This document shows positions 47,343 to 58,480 of a stretch of DNA of 64,000 nucleotides, one piece after another (positions within the stretch are counted from its first letter, which is position 1; each line of letters begins with the position of its first letter). Origin of the DNA: Pyrocephalus nanus (Eukaryota > Chordata > Aves > Passeriformes > Tyrannidae). The stretch spans positions 76,205,724 through 76,269,723 of the forward strand of contig CM076259.1 of the NCBI GenBank assembly GCA_038380795.1, in the 5' to 3' direction. The notes under the pieces were generated by a model. The model searched no databases and was not told the origin of the DNA. It saw nothing but the letters and a program-made list of their open reading frames with translations. A program made the translations under genes and the position numbers.

Positions 47343-50300
47343 AAGTAATGAGTAAGTCATAGCACACCTATGGTGGTAACTGCTGTTTGGGCTGCAACAT
47401 CACCAGATTCTGTTCTGATAGGTAGCCCAGACTTGGGCAATAGCACCCCAAATAGTTAAAGGGACAGTGTACGTATGTCCCAGAGATGGAGCTAAGACAT
47501 AAAAGAAACAACAAATACTAACCTCCTCCCTGCCCCCTTGGGCAAAAAAACCCCAAAACAACAGGACAAACAACCCAAAACAAAACCAAAGAAGTGTTTG
47601 TGGAAAAGGCTGTAGAAATTATGAGGATTCACAATTGTACATTTATATTATACTCATAGTAAATTGAGACCAAGTCACAAATATGGTGGTTCCCCACTTA
47701 GCCAGCTCCACATATGTGAAGCTTGATCTTGTGAGGGTTTAAGGCCAGGGAGCAGTGCCCAGAGCACTGACACTGCTGTGCGCTTAGTGCCATGGGCAGA
47801 TGTTACGCAGGCTCTCACAAGCTTTGCTTTTGATTCCACTGAAATAAATCTTGTTCTTATCTAGATAATCAGGACTTTTTTGAGTTCTTTGGGAAGAGGG
47901 GCAAGGGATGCCGCTGTTGTTTTTATTGCTTTTATCTAAAGATCCACTAAATAGATTGGGCCCTTGAATCAGAAATAAGCATGTGCTGGGGCAAAGCCTT
48001 CTTCAGCAAAGCACTTACAAATATGCTGAAACTCAAGCATGAACCTTGCATTCTCTTCACTCTGGGCCTGATATAGGGGACATCCATTTGCGTACACCAG
48101 AGTGTTAGGTCTTAAAACAGTTAAATTATGTAAGATGTGTTCAACCCAGGTCAAGTCCAGAGAGGAGACAGTTCAATAGCCTGTAGTTTAATATAGATCT
48201 TCTTGAACTTCTTGTTTGGCGTTGTTTCTGAACAGCAGATGAGAGAAATCCAGACTGCCTTAAAGTGGGACAATAATTGCATCTTCCTTCATAACAGTGT
48301 TATGTTATTGCCATTATTACAAGAATGTCCTGAGAGTTCAGTCCTAAGAACTGAGGGTGTGCTCTGGAAGAAGAGAGTTTTTATCAGTGATAATGCAGAG
48401 TTTACAGATAAGGTGATGAGTTATTTTCAGAATCTCTTGTACATGTTTCTCCCTCAAAATCACATGCCAAATAACCCATCACAGTTGTTTTTCTTATAGC
48501 TGTTACTGGGAGTATCTAGGGTGATCTGCCACAGTACCAAGCCCTGTAAGACCACAGAGAGAGATGTAATCATGCCCCATGACACATATATCCTAGACAG
48601 AGAAAACAAAGGGGCAACATGAGCAGAGGACAGAGAAAGACCTACAGAGAGACAGTGTTATGCTGAAGCTAAATCGACAGTAAAGATCTGTCACCCATCC
48701 TGATCCCCCACATCTCCTAAGCCTCAGATAGCACCTTAAAGGAAAGGCTTAGTTTCTTTCCTTGCCCCTCTTAGACCTTCTGCTCACATTTTGCAGATGC
48801 CTGTAGATTGATTCAGTGAGTGTTGTACTGATCCAATGGAAAACACTCTAGGTACTATAGCAGAGCTTCCAGAGCCACACAGGGAAACAACGGGGTCAAC
48901 ATTCTCCTGCCCATCTCTTTCCCAGGAGAAAGAATCTGTCAGACTAATAGAAGAAAACATCAGCACTATGTGTACGACTGAAATAATGTGAGCACTGGCA
49001 CAATACCGGCCATCAGCATATCTTCATGGTGTTTGCTTCATATCTGGCTGAAATGCAGTCTTTGACAGATCAAAAAGATCCGTCCCTGCAGGACCATCCC
49101 TGTTTTTTAAAGCAGGACATTGCTTGCACTGGGAGGAGAAAGGTTCATGTTACAGTAGGGACAGCCCCCTTGGCCAAAGGAAATTCCTTAGAACTGTATC
49201 CTAACAGGGCTCATATTCTGCACTATGGATTAGGGCCTGAGGCTAGTTCAGCCATCTGGCCAGAAATCAGCTCCTCAGAAACAAACACAGACACCATCTA
49301 CACCTATGAAAGAATAAGCCAGGAAACTTCCCCTCAAATGAGAAAATGAAAACACAGCAGAAGGTTAATTTCACATCTTCCATAGGTGATAAGCACTGTT
49401 TCAGGAGATACTTCACAGCTCTTGGATTTATCAAGGCTAGCTACAGAAAGGGCCTTTCACATAATATTTTACCTGGAATGACAAATTGCAAGAACTTTAT
49501 GGATGCCAGGCATTCAGGTAGGTATTTTTTTGGAAACTAGTAAATGTTGGCTACAGGCACTGGTAGGGTTTCAAGCTGGTTAGACATTCCAGGGTATTTA
49601 CTGGTCCCTATTGATAACCCTGTATCAGTGGGTCATATTTTATTCTGATATAAAGGCCTTTTTTACCCTCAACAGATTACGCTCTGATTTCTTTCTGTAA
49701 CATCACAGGAATCACTTTGTACTATTTCAGTTAATTATCATGTTAGCAATGCTAGCTGTTCCATAAATTCAAGGATTGTCTATAGTGACCAAGGTATTTA
49801 TAATGCAGGCTCTCCAGAACAGTAGTTGATTTTAATGCTAAATTACACATTTTTGTAAGCAGCTTTCCCCTCAGCACTCACCCACTTTAAGGAGTGTTAG
49901 ACGAATACTATTCAGTTCTTCTTTCAGACAATAAAGCCTGGTCTTACAGGCTCTGCCTTCACTACAATTTTAGCTGTGTCAGTCAGAATCAAATAGCAGA
50001 GAAAGATGGAGAGGGAAAATGTTAGCCAGGACAGATCCTATTAACTGCAATACTTCCTGCTTGTTATAAGCTGAGCTGTAAACTAAGTATAGCTTCTAAG
50101 AAAGCTATAAATGAATCTCACCCTTGTGTGTTTAGAAATTGCTGATTTTTTTCTAAAACTCAGTTTGTCCTTATATTCATTAACCAGGAACTGCCGTTTT
50201 TCAGAGAAAATTGATTTAACTAACATGGTTACTTACCCCTCTGAAGTAGATAGTGGTGGATACTTTTTTCCTTTCTCTCTCTGATGGACAGACGTTTATG

Positions 50301-50689
50301 ACAGATCATGTTTTAAACTCATGAACTGTACAGTCCTAAGCTCCTTCCTCAGTCATACACCCTTCTAGCAGTTCAAAGGGCAACACTTCAAGGGTTTCAC
50401 TTGCCTCCTCTCAGCTGCAGCACAAGTTTGCAAAATTGTTTTGAAAGCATTTGTCTTTACAACAAATCTAAAGATGCCCGATACTGCAGTAATCTGGTAA
50501 ATAACAAATAAAACTCTCGGGCATACTCCCCTGGTACTTCCAATACTTTGAAAGACAAAGGCAAATTGACTGCCAGATGAGAGTTCTCCAGTACATAAAT
50601 CCTTGTCTGCAAAGCCACAGAAACTTTGCACAATGCCTTTATCTTTCCTCTCTTTGACTGTGGTGATATAATGGGGACACTGTGTTCAA
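47343..50689. other. intergenic stretch with one old repeat piece
   Basis: No gene seen. An A/C-rich low-complexity block lies at 47546-47590. About 47975-48070 contains CTTCAGCAAAGCACTTACAA and ACTCAAGCATGAACC, resembling the old repeat at 27440-27545. Open frames of about 100 codons (48203-48499, 49026-49349) have no recognisable domain. Confidence 0.45.
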
Positions 50690-51040
50690 ACAGCTATTTG
50701 CTGGAAAAACTGCAAACACTCCAAAAATTAAACCTAGCACAATTGCATTCAGGCTAATGAAAGCTGGGAATGTTACAGAGGTGACGCTCTCCATCTTTGC
50801 GATGAGGGTGCATTATGGGACCTGTCATTCCCCAGCACTCCTGGCTGCCAATCTACGGTAGGGAACAGTGCTAACAATGCCCAGCGCCTTCCCGACCGTG
50901 GGGTTCATGTCACAAAAGGGCAGTTGGCTGACAAACAGGGAGGGCCAGCCGGGGGAGAGCAAGCGGGAGCGCACGGTTCTACTCGAGCAGGGCTAACGTC
51001 TTGAGCCATTGACAACTACTTTAAAGCGTGTCCTCAGGCA
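50690..51040. promoter_or_regulatory. isolated CpG-rich patch in the desert, candidate distal element
   Basis: Thirteen CpG dinucleotides lie between 50785 and 51028, against roughly one per 100 bases or fewer around it. The block has a CCCGACCGTGG, a GCCGGGGGAG, an AGCGGGAGCGCACGG and a CTCGAG, and is preceded by TTAAACCTAGCACAATTGCA. No repeat signature. It could be an enhancer, an unmethylated distal CpG element, or a lncRNA promoter. Confidence 0.35.
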
Positions 51041-52679
51041 GGACAGTGGGCACACAGAGAGGCCCTGCTAAATGATAAATGGGAACTGGTATTTTCAACT
51101 GTATTCTCGATTACAGTCACAACAAACTGTTATACAAATGCTTAAATTACCTGCTTCTCCCACCTCTAGGAGAAACGGGCCAGAGGCACAGACTGGCAGA
51201 ACAAAATATATTTTCTCCAGCATTTATGTGAAAACCAGTAAAAGGAAAGCTACCTGTGCCAAAGAAATGTTATTATTCACAGGAGATACTTCGAGGGAAA
51301 TCACTATCTAGCTGGAATTTGCTTACTTGCTCAGCCCTTGACTCTTACTGAAGGTGTCCAGTGTCAGGTGTCAGAGTTCAAGAGGGTATCAACTACAAGG
51401 CATTGTTCAGCACATCATTAATCCCCCGAGGAACTCCATCTGTGGTGCACAGCCCTGCTCACTAGCTGCAAACAATAGGAGAGAGGAGCGGATGGTGTGC
51501 GATCCCACGTGAGACAACTGGAAGCCTGGAACAAACAAAATTAAGCAGTGCTTAGACAAGGCTAGGCTGAAACAGGATTCAGCTCGAAGGTAGGTCATGT
51601 GGCACAGGTTAATTAGAGTCACCTTCAGGACTAGGAGGCAAGCCTTGTGAACCAGGGGAGGGGCCACTCTGGTCTTGCCCATCAGTGGTGGTGGGAAGAC
51701 TCTCACTGATCTTTGAATTTGCCCTGTATGATTTTTGTATTTTCAAAGTCCCTCAAAACTGTTTTTGGAAATGATGCAGGCACTTAGCAACTGAAGGCAG
51801 GGAATGACCTCAAAGAATGGGAGTTAACAACCATGTGACAGACCTGGTGTCTTGGAGGGCTCAAAGCTGAGGCAGCACGTGTTTTCAGCATGGTATGTTA
51901 ATAACAACCAGCACTCGAGCTCCTCTGTTTTAGATACACTCACCCAAGCAAGCTTTCTCCTCCTGCTTTAGAAAAAGCCAGGGTCATATGGGAGTGATGC
52001 ATCTGCCCAATAGCTCAAGTATATGGATTTAACAACATGTGCTAGAGGCTCCTGGGACTGGCAACCTGGAGAGGAGAGTTGTGCACAGCTGAAGGTGTGC
52101 ATCAGATGGTCTTCATAGGTGCACACACAAAGTAGATGCCCAGTTGCCTTTCCACACATATAGCATGATCAGCCTACAGAATACCAGTCATCCAGAGTCA
52201 CAGATGATTAGGAACTAACTCACTTCTTTAACTCACAAACTTGTTGACTACCCACAGAATTTGTTCCTAATTCTCTGTGATTCTGGGTAGCTCTCCCATG
52301 ACTGATAGCCTCTTCTGATAAACTTTGTAGTGTAGGGTTTAGCATAGTGCTGGGGCCTTTTACATCATCCTAATTCAATAGCTAAAGAATAGTGAGACCT
52401 CTGCCTACTAGTCAAAATAAAAACAGCAGCAACAACCCTAGTTACCATTCATTCCCATACCTACCACAGCTATGTGCAGAGCACCCTGCAGCTGCTGCTG
52501 CCTACAGAGCCAGTGCCTGGCACAGGCAGCCCTCAGGTACTGGGAGGGATGGATGCTTTGGTGGCCCACCATTCAGTTTGATGTCACAGGCAGGATGTTG
52601 CACTGCTGTGGTGTCTGGGTTTGCAAGGTCAGGTGAACACAAAATCAGATGGTAGACAGTCCTCTGCATTCCAGCATTG
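51041..52679. other. intergenic stretch, nothing recognised
   Basis: Unique-looking sequence of moderate GC. Only chance open frames up to 99 codons (minus 51407-51706). No mobile element identified. Confidence 0.5.
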
Positions 52680-53640
52680 TAATAAGATCCTAATTAAGTC
52701 TGTACCAGTTATTGATTTTTCGATTCCCACATCCCTACTAATTCACTTGTCATAGAGTCCTCCTTATTCGCATGCTCGATGACTGGTTAAACATTTTTCC
52801 AGCTGATTAACTGTGGTGGGAGTAGAGAGATCACACCCAGAGTGCCTTGTAGGTCAAATGAAGAAAGGTCACCAGGGTCCATGTCTTACCCCAGTTTTCC
52901 TATATTTATTTAAATTATTTTGAAGAAGGAATCCATGGGAGAGGGTAAGAAATCCATTCCATGTTTCATAAATTGAAGTACTGAGGTAACGTTGTAAAAG
53001 GTGTTGTCTCAAATCTTTAAGAAGGAAGTAAAATTTAATTCGGTCCTCTGGATCCTAGGGAGTTAGGAATTATAAACTACAGACTAAAGCCACCATGAAT
53101 AATTTGACTGTTACCTTCCATTCCCATCTTTCTTGCAAAGAGAATGGGAAAATATAACCCACTATTCCCAAATAGTTTTATTTAATAGAGTTACTTTTGG
53201 TTACTTTTCTTGTCACTAAATATTATAAGTTGGTTTGGAAAAGTTATGAATCACTATGTTACCTCTCACATTTACATTAAGAATAAGAAAATATATTTGT
53301 CTTTCTGGTTTTGTCTAATAAGAAACTTGTTAGCTTGTTAACATTTTTTCAAGCAGCAAAGTCTGATGGAACAAAATTTAATGGAAATTAAGTTTCCAAT
53401 TAGTGCTTTCAGAAAGGAAAAATGGGTCTTTCAGTAATCTATATTACAACCACCTAGTAATGTTATAATTTAAAATAATTAAGCAAAAGGTTTATAATCC
53501 ATTGTTGATCACACTAGGAGACACATTTATTCACAGTTTTGAAGAACAAGAGGTGCTCAATACTGATCAAGGGTATCTGAACTTACCACAATAGAAATGT
53601 CTGAGAATAATTATTGCAATGACAGCCTGTCACACAGAGG
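52680..53640. promoter_or_regulatory. candidate conserved non-coding elements
   Basis: Two repeat-free motif-dense blocks. The one at 52680-52830 has TCCTAATTAAGTC, TACTAATTCACTTG and AGCTGATTAACTG. The one at 53380-53640 has TTCCAATTAGTGC, AAAATAATTAAGC, a SOX-like CCATTGTTGATC near 53500, and GAATAATTATTGCAATGACA. Inference from motifs only. Confidence 0.28.
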
Positions 53641-54080
53641 AAGAAACATCTTCTACCAGAAGGTTAATCATAACAAAGCAGACAGCAAAAGACTTAAGGA
53701 TATACTGTATCCTTTCCCCTTCTTTATTGGATGTGGATTGCTCCATCTCCTAAGTTGCAGCAGAGGTTAACAGGGGAAAAAAAAAAGAAGCCTGTGTAAA
53801 AGAACCAACACCTCAAAAAGCCACATGTTCTAAGGTTCCCCGAACTATCAATCCACAAGAGCCCTAGCCATTTTGAAGAGGCAGGTACTATAAGTCTCCC
53901 TCTGTCCTGAGGTATTCAGCCTACTAAGTTTTGTGGTCCCTCAGCATCTAGTGAACTTAGAGGACAGCAGAGCTTTAAGAGGAAAAAGATGTTTTTCACG
54001 AACTGGACAGTGTTATAACCAGTAACCAACATATGATAACATCAATCACCTCCTCTTGTGGATTTGGTCAACTGGAGAAG

Positions 54081-54125
54081 CAAAAAAACCAACCAAACAA
54101 ACAAACACACAAACAAAAAAACCAC
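54081..54125. repeat. (CAAA)n-like tract
   Basis: CAAA and CAACC units with A7 at both ends, about 45 bases without T or G. Mirror in composition of the GTTT tracts at 21.6 and 33.4 kb. Confidence 0.8.
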
Positions 54126-54326
54126 CCATATTTGGCAGGCAATATTTACTGAAACAGTCCAGTGACAGATTATCAAAGAAAGCAAGTCAGCAAAGTTGCA
54201 TCGATGTGATATAAAGCTGTCTAAATTCAGTAAGTCAGCTCCTCACTGAGTGTAAGTTCTCAGAAAAATGGCTCAACAAGAGTGTGTTGCTTTTCTGAAG
54301 TTCTCCATCTTACTACAATTTATCTC

Positions 54327-54349
54327 TTTTTTTTTTTTTTTTTTTTTTT
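54327..54349. repeat. T23 homopolymer
   Basis: 23 consecutive T on the plus strand. Confidence 0.9.
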
Positions 54350-54819
54350 ACTTTATCTCTGCAGATACTCCAGGTCCTGTTTTTGCCTCCCTTTTTATGT
54401 TTTTGAAGGAAGGAAAGAAAGTACACGGTTTATCTACACAGCTATCACGACAGACGGCCAGGCAATTATCTGTTGGAACCAGTCAGTCTAATTACAAATG
54501 TGTAAGGTTCTACAATAGTTGACACATTCTCCAAAAGAAACACTCATTGTCAGATCACCTTCATCATTGCTGGGCTCATGGATGGCACTATGTACACGGC
54601 AACAAAAGCCAGCCAACACTTTGGCCAAATGTGCAGCCAGCACTTTTGTCTGATTGAGTCTTTCCAGTTCCTTCCTGCAGCCCTGGAAAAAAAGCAGGCA
54701 TTGTGCAGACAGGGAGAAAAATCACTAGTGCCCAGCACCTGTGCAAGAGCTCAGAGTGCATTATACTTATCCAAGTTTGCAAATAAGGGCTGCTACTGTG
54801 ATTCCTGAACAAAAGGAGC

Positions 54820-55300
54820 TATTAAGATAAGCGAAACTCTTACTCCCTTTCCTGCCAGCTGAGTAGCATCCTGATCCCCTGGGTGCCTCGGACTCTCACT
54901 GCTCCCAGCTGGCTCTGCCCACCGCAGAGGCAGGGGCAAGCTGCTTGGCAGCCCAGGGTTGGAGTTCAACATTTCCTCCCTTCCTGATCTCATTAGCATG
55001 AGATTCAGACAGAGCTGCTCCATTCAGAGCCCTGGCCTCCGCTTGGTTTGGGGGTCTCTAATTCCTGTTTCTGGCCACTGTGCAACCAAAGAGAAAGCAG
55101 GGGGTGAAATTATCTGACACTGCTCCTTTCTGAGGGGAACAATGACTGCTGGTGATCAAGCAAAATGCCATCAGCTAATGAAACTCTTACAAAAAGTACA
55201 TGTTGATATTTTGGTAAAGCTACATCCTCAGGAGTTAATATTTCTCCTCCTAGAACAACTTAAAGGACATAGTAGAACATGAAGTAAACTCCAGCCATCC
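54820..55300. promoter_or_regulatory. candidate conserved non-coding element
   Basis: Repeat-free block. The left half is GC-moderate with paired CCCAGCTGG and CAGCTG-type E-boxes; the right half has GATCTCATTAGCATGAGATT (54987-55006, an imperfect palindrome around ATTAGCAT), CATCAGCTAATGAAACTC and GTTAATATTTCTCC. Typical enhancer-like mix; conservation not tested. Confidence 0.3.
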
Positions 55301-57839
55301 TTGAGTTTCTGTTTCTTTCTAACAAGTTGCAAACAGATAGAAATGGAGAGAAGGATCACATGGAGATTACAGTCCTTTAAAATTCAGTCCCTTACAATGC
55401 ATAACTTTCCCAAACTGGAATGAAAAATCATTCACATTGATGTTTTAAGGCATCATATATATTTTAAAAAATATATGTATTTATATGGCATACATGTATT
55501 TTTAAAGAGATTTACAGATGTCATCTAGTTACCTCTCCTGAAGTTTTTCTCTTTGGAGAAAGAAATGAGGAAATAGAAACATTTATGAAGGTGTGACTTT
55601 CCTTGCTTCCTAGCTGTAAATGAAGTCAGCATCTGGCTTGAATAATCTTACATTCTTGTTGTATTTCCAAGATAGGAAAAGATATGATAAAACAGTTATG
55701 TGACTGATATGCATATCTTCTATGCAGCACTGTCTAGCTCCTGGGAGGTAACTGAGCTAAATGTTGGAAAGCCCAGGTTCTATGCCCAGCAAGTCAAGGT
55801 GTTGTGCCCAAGTTTGTCTCTCTTGCCTCTTTGCACAGCAGATCTGCTTGGGAAGGGACCTTCTCTTAATACATGCACACTGCTTGGCATAAGCAGTGTA
55901 ATGAGTTTATGCAACATCAGTTGCCATTACACTGCACTGTATGCTGTTAATGCACAATGTTAATTCACTCTGCACACTCTGTGTATTCTGCTAAAAGACT
56001 AATGCACTATATACTGTGTTGTACAAAAGATCTAATTTCTGGTTTTACTTAGATAAATGTAATTTAATAAGATCAATGTCTTGACATGCTCCTCAGGACA
56101 GATTTCAGGCATGACATTGCTCAAATGCTCAACCTTCTTCTTCCTAGAACCATAAGAGATTGATTTATTTTGCTTTGTTGCCCAAACATTGTTCCTTAAA
56201 TCAAATACAATCACCTTTCTTTATCTACATATGCATATCAGTCTTTGTACCTCCTGTAGGTTCCCCTCCTTCTTCAGTCCAAGCCATCTTTGAAATCTTA
56301 GGACTGGCTTTGAAAAAAAGCGTCAGCTTCTAATAGGAGCAAATCACTGGTCAACTGACCTTGTCCCCTAGATGGTGCTTCCAAAAGCAAAACAGGTTTA
56401 TTTCTTAAAATCACGTTTCTTCTCTTGCTGCCAGAAAACTAGCCCCCAGTTAGGGCTCTCGACTGCCCTTCTTTGTAGGACAGCTGCTTAAAGGCTCCTT
56501 GAGAACATAAAAGAAATTTACCACACTTTAAAATGTTTATCTCTATTGGTATAAACCCCATCGCTTAATGCAGAGGATCTGAACCTCTCTATTAATATGC
56601 TCTGCGGGTATGAGTGCCCTTACTCCTGCCACAGCCCCTATTTCCACTTTACAGCTCCTTCTCACATCAAGGTGCAGCTTTTTGCTATTTAAATAGGCTC
56701 CACGAGGAACAAGGTACCTTTCAAGTTTTAAACAGAAAAGCAATCTTCAAAGCAGCCCAGAACCTGCTGCAGGTAGGAATGTGAAGGGATGGAATAAAGA
56801 GCGTGGGAGGCATGGTATTATTTTGGAAACAGGGAAATCCCAATTTTATTAACATCTCTGAAGAATCCAAATGTTTCTGCACCTGGGGTTTTCCCAGGTG
56901 GGATGGGGAAGTGCATTTTTCCATTTGATAAAAACCTGTATATAGGGCCAAACTGAAAAAATCAGGTAGAACAGAATATTTCCAGTCCAGAAACTAACTG
57001 CTTATCAAATAGGTGTACTTCATTTGGGAAATGTTGGCTTCATCACTGCACAGTTTCAGATCTGCTTTGTCTTTCCTGCAAAAGTATCACACACTTTTCT
57101 GTTACACGACTTGATTACAAAAAATATTGTAAAAATAGTTTATCACTCGATACTGACTTACACAGAACCCTGTGTAAGTTCTGGTTCCTGATGAGGGATA
57201 AATACCTAAGAGTGTCTGACAGTCGTGCTGGGGAGCTCTAAGTCTGACCTAGAAATTTCCGTCCCTCCTTGCCCTCTTTTCATATGGGGCAAGTGCACGC
57301 ACACCACCTGGCATGGGAACTTGCACACAGTCTCAGGTGAGGCTACTGAAGACAGTGGTTCCCCATTTTGCTGCTGCTCCCCAGTGTGCAAAGGGAGCCC
57401 AAGCAAAAGTGATTCTCTGCATGAAAAGGAAAATTAAGCCAAATTGCCTGACTTGTTTCACAGCCTGGGATAGGTCCTCCAGGTCCCTCGTGAAGGAGTA
57501 GATGAAGTAAAAAATTCAAGGGCAAAGAGTAGGGACTTTCAGGAACAAAGCTTTTTAGTTGTAGGAGACACTTTATCTGTCACCCTTGTATTTACATCCT
57601 GTGCCTATAGGCCATATACTCATAGGGCTGAGCAAAAGAAATAAAGAAATAATAACAAATACATGCATTTCAATTACTAAAATGTTCCCATGCACTAGGC
57701 CACAAGCTGAAAAACTCCATCTGTTTATTTAATTGCAGTTTACCAGGATCATGGTAATTAGAGATAAAACAGATCTTTTAGATTATCCAGTTAATTTTAC
57801 TGCAAGAGCGGTAACTTAATAAAACATATTAACATACTA
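55301..57839. other. intergenic stretch, one perfect hairpin
   Basis: No gene or mobile element recognised. AT-rich, partly palindromic stretch at 55455-55500. A perfect 10-base inverted repeat with a 4-base loop lies at 57156-57179. Confidence 0.5.
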
Positions 57840-58480
57840 AATTCATCCTGCCCTAGATTGCAGCCAAAATACTTGAGAGATAAGATACATTAATGCAGTT
57901 TGCCTTCATAATAAAATGGTTGATGCCTGCTTTATTTTGGCTTGCAGTGCTACTGTGAGTCATGCTAAGAAAAGGGGTTTTTTGTCCTGATTTTACCTGT
58001 AATCTGAACTTCACTGCATTGTTCAGAGCACCTCCTGACCATATTGCTCTGGTTGTAATTAACCACAGCGCAGGGCTTTGGATTCCTGATGCAAATAATC
58101 TCCCGGAAAGTTACTCTGGATCGAATTGATGTTTCCCAGAGCACTTGCAATAGTATTTCATTCTGAGCTACAGGTTGCAGCTGGTCTGTCTCTCACTGTG
58201 TGCTGCTAAGTGCTTAGACTGGCACTTTATTATCAGAATAGAACAAATCTAGGCTAATGTGTGTAGTATAAAGAGTCCCAGGGAGCCAGGGCTCCTCATT
58301 CTCCAACCATTCTTTCCAGTTTTTCTGCTGTTGCACTCCGGATAATTGCAGTTTAATTGGGTGACATGAAATGAAAACTGTGTCCACATTATCCAGGATT
58401 ATCTCTTTTTCCTGAAGCCTGCCACCAATTGAAAGGAGCCCATTTATCAGTCCAAAGAGCTGTGCTCAGTTGCTTTTACG
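57840..58480. promoter_or_regulatory. candidate conserved non-coding element
   Basis: About 0.6 kb, repeat-free and motif-rich: TACATTAATGCAG near 57887, ATGATAAAATGG-type AT blocks, TTGCAGTTTAATTGGGTGAC near 58346-58365, two GGATAATTGC/GGATTATCTC-type OTX or bicoid-like sites, and CCAATTGAAAGGAGCCC near 58426-58442. Its composition is stable compared with flanking sequence. I rank it with 18920-19860 as the best distal CNE candidates. Confidence 0.35.

Larger units (their letters stand above)
53641..54819. other. intergenic stretch with simple repeats
   Basis: No gene seen. An A/C-rich (CAAA)n-like tract at 54081-54125 and T23 at 54327-54349. Open frames crossing the T-run (54268-54522) are not genes. 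Confidence 0.55.

Noticed and set aside
49026..49349. 107-codon plus-strand open frame
   Set aside because: No recognisable domain, no supporting splice or promoter context, composition like surrounding non-coding DNA.
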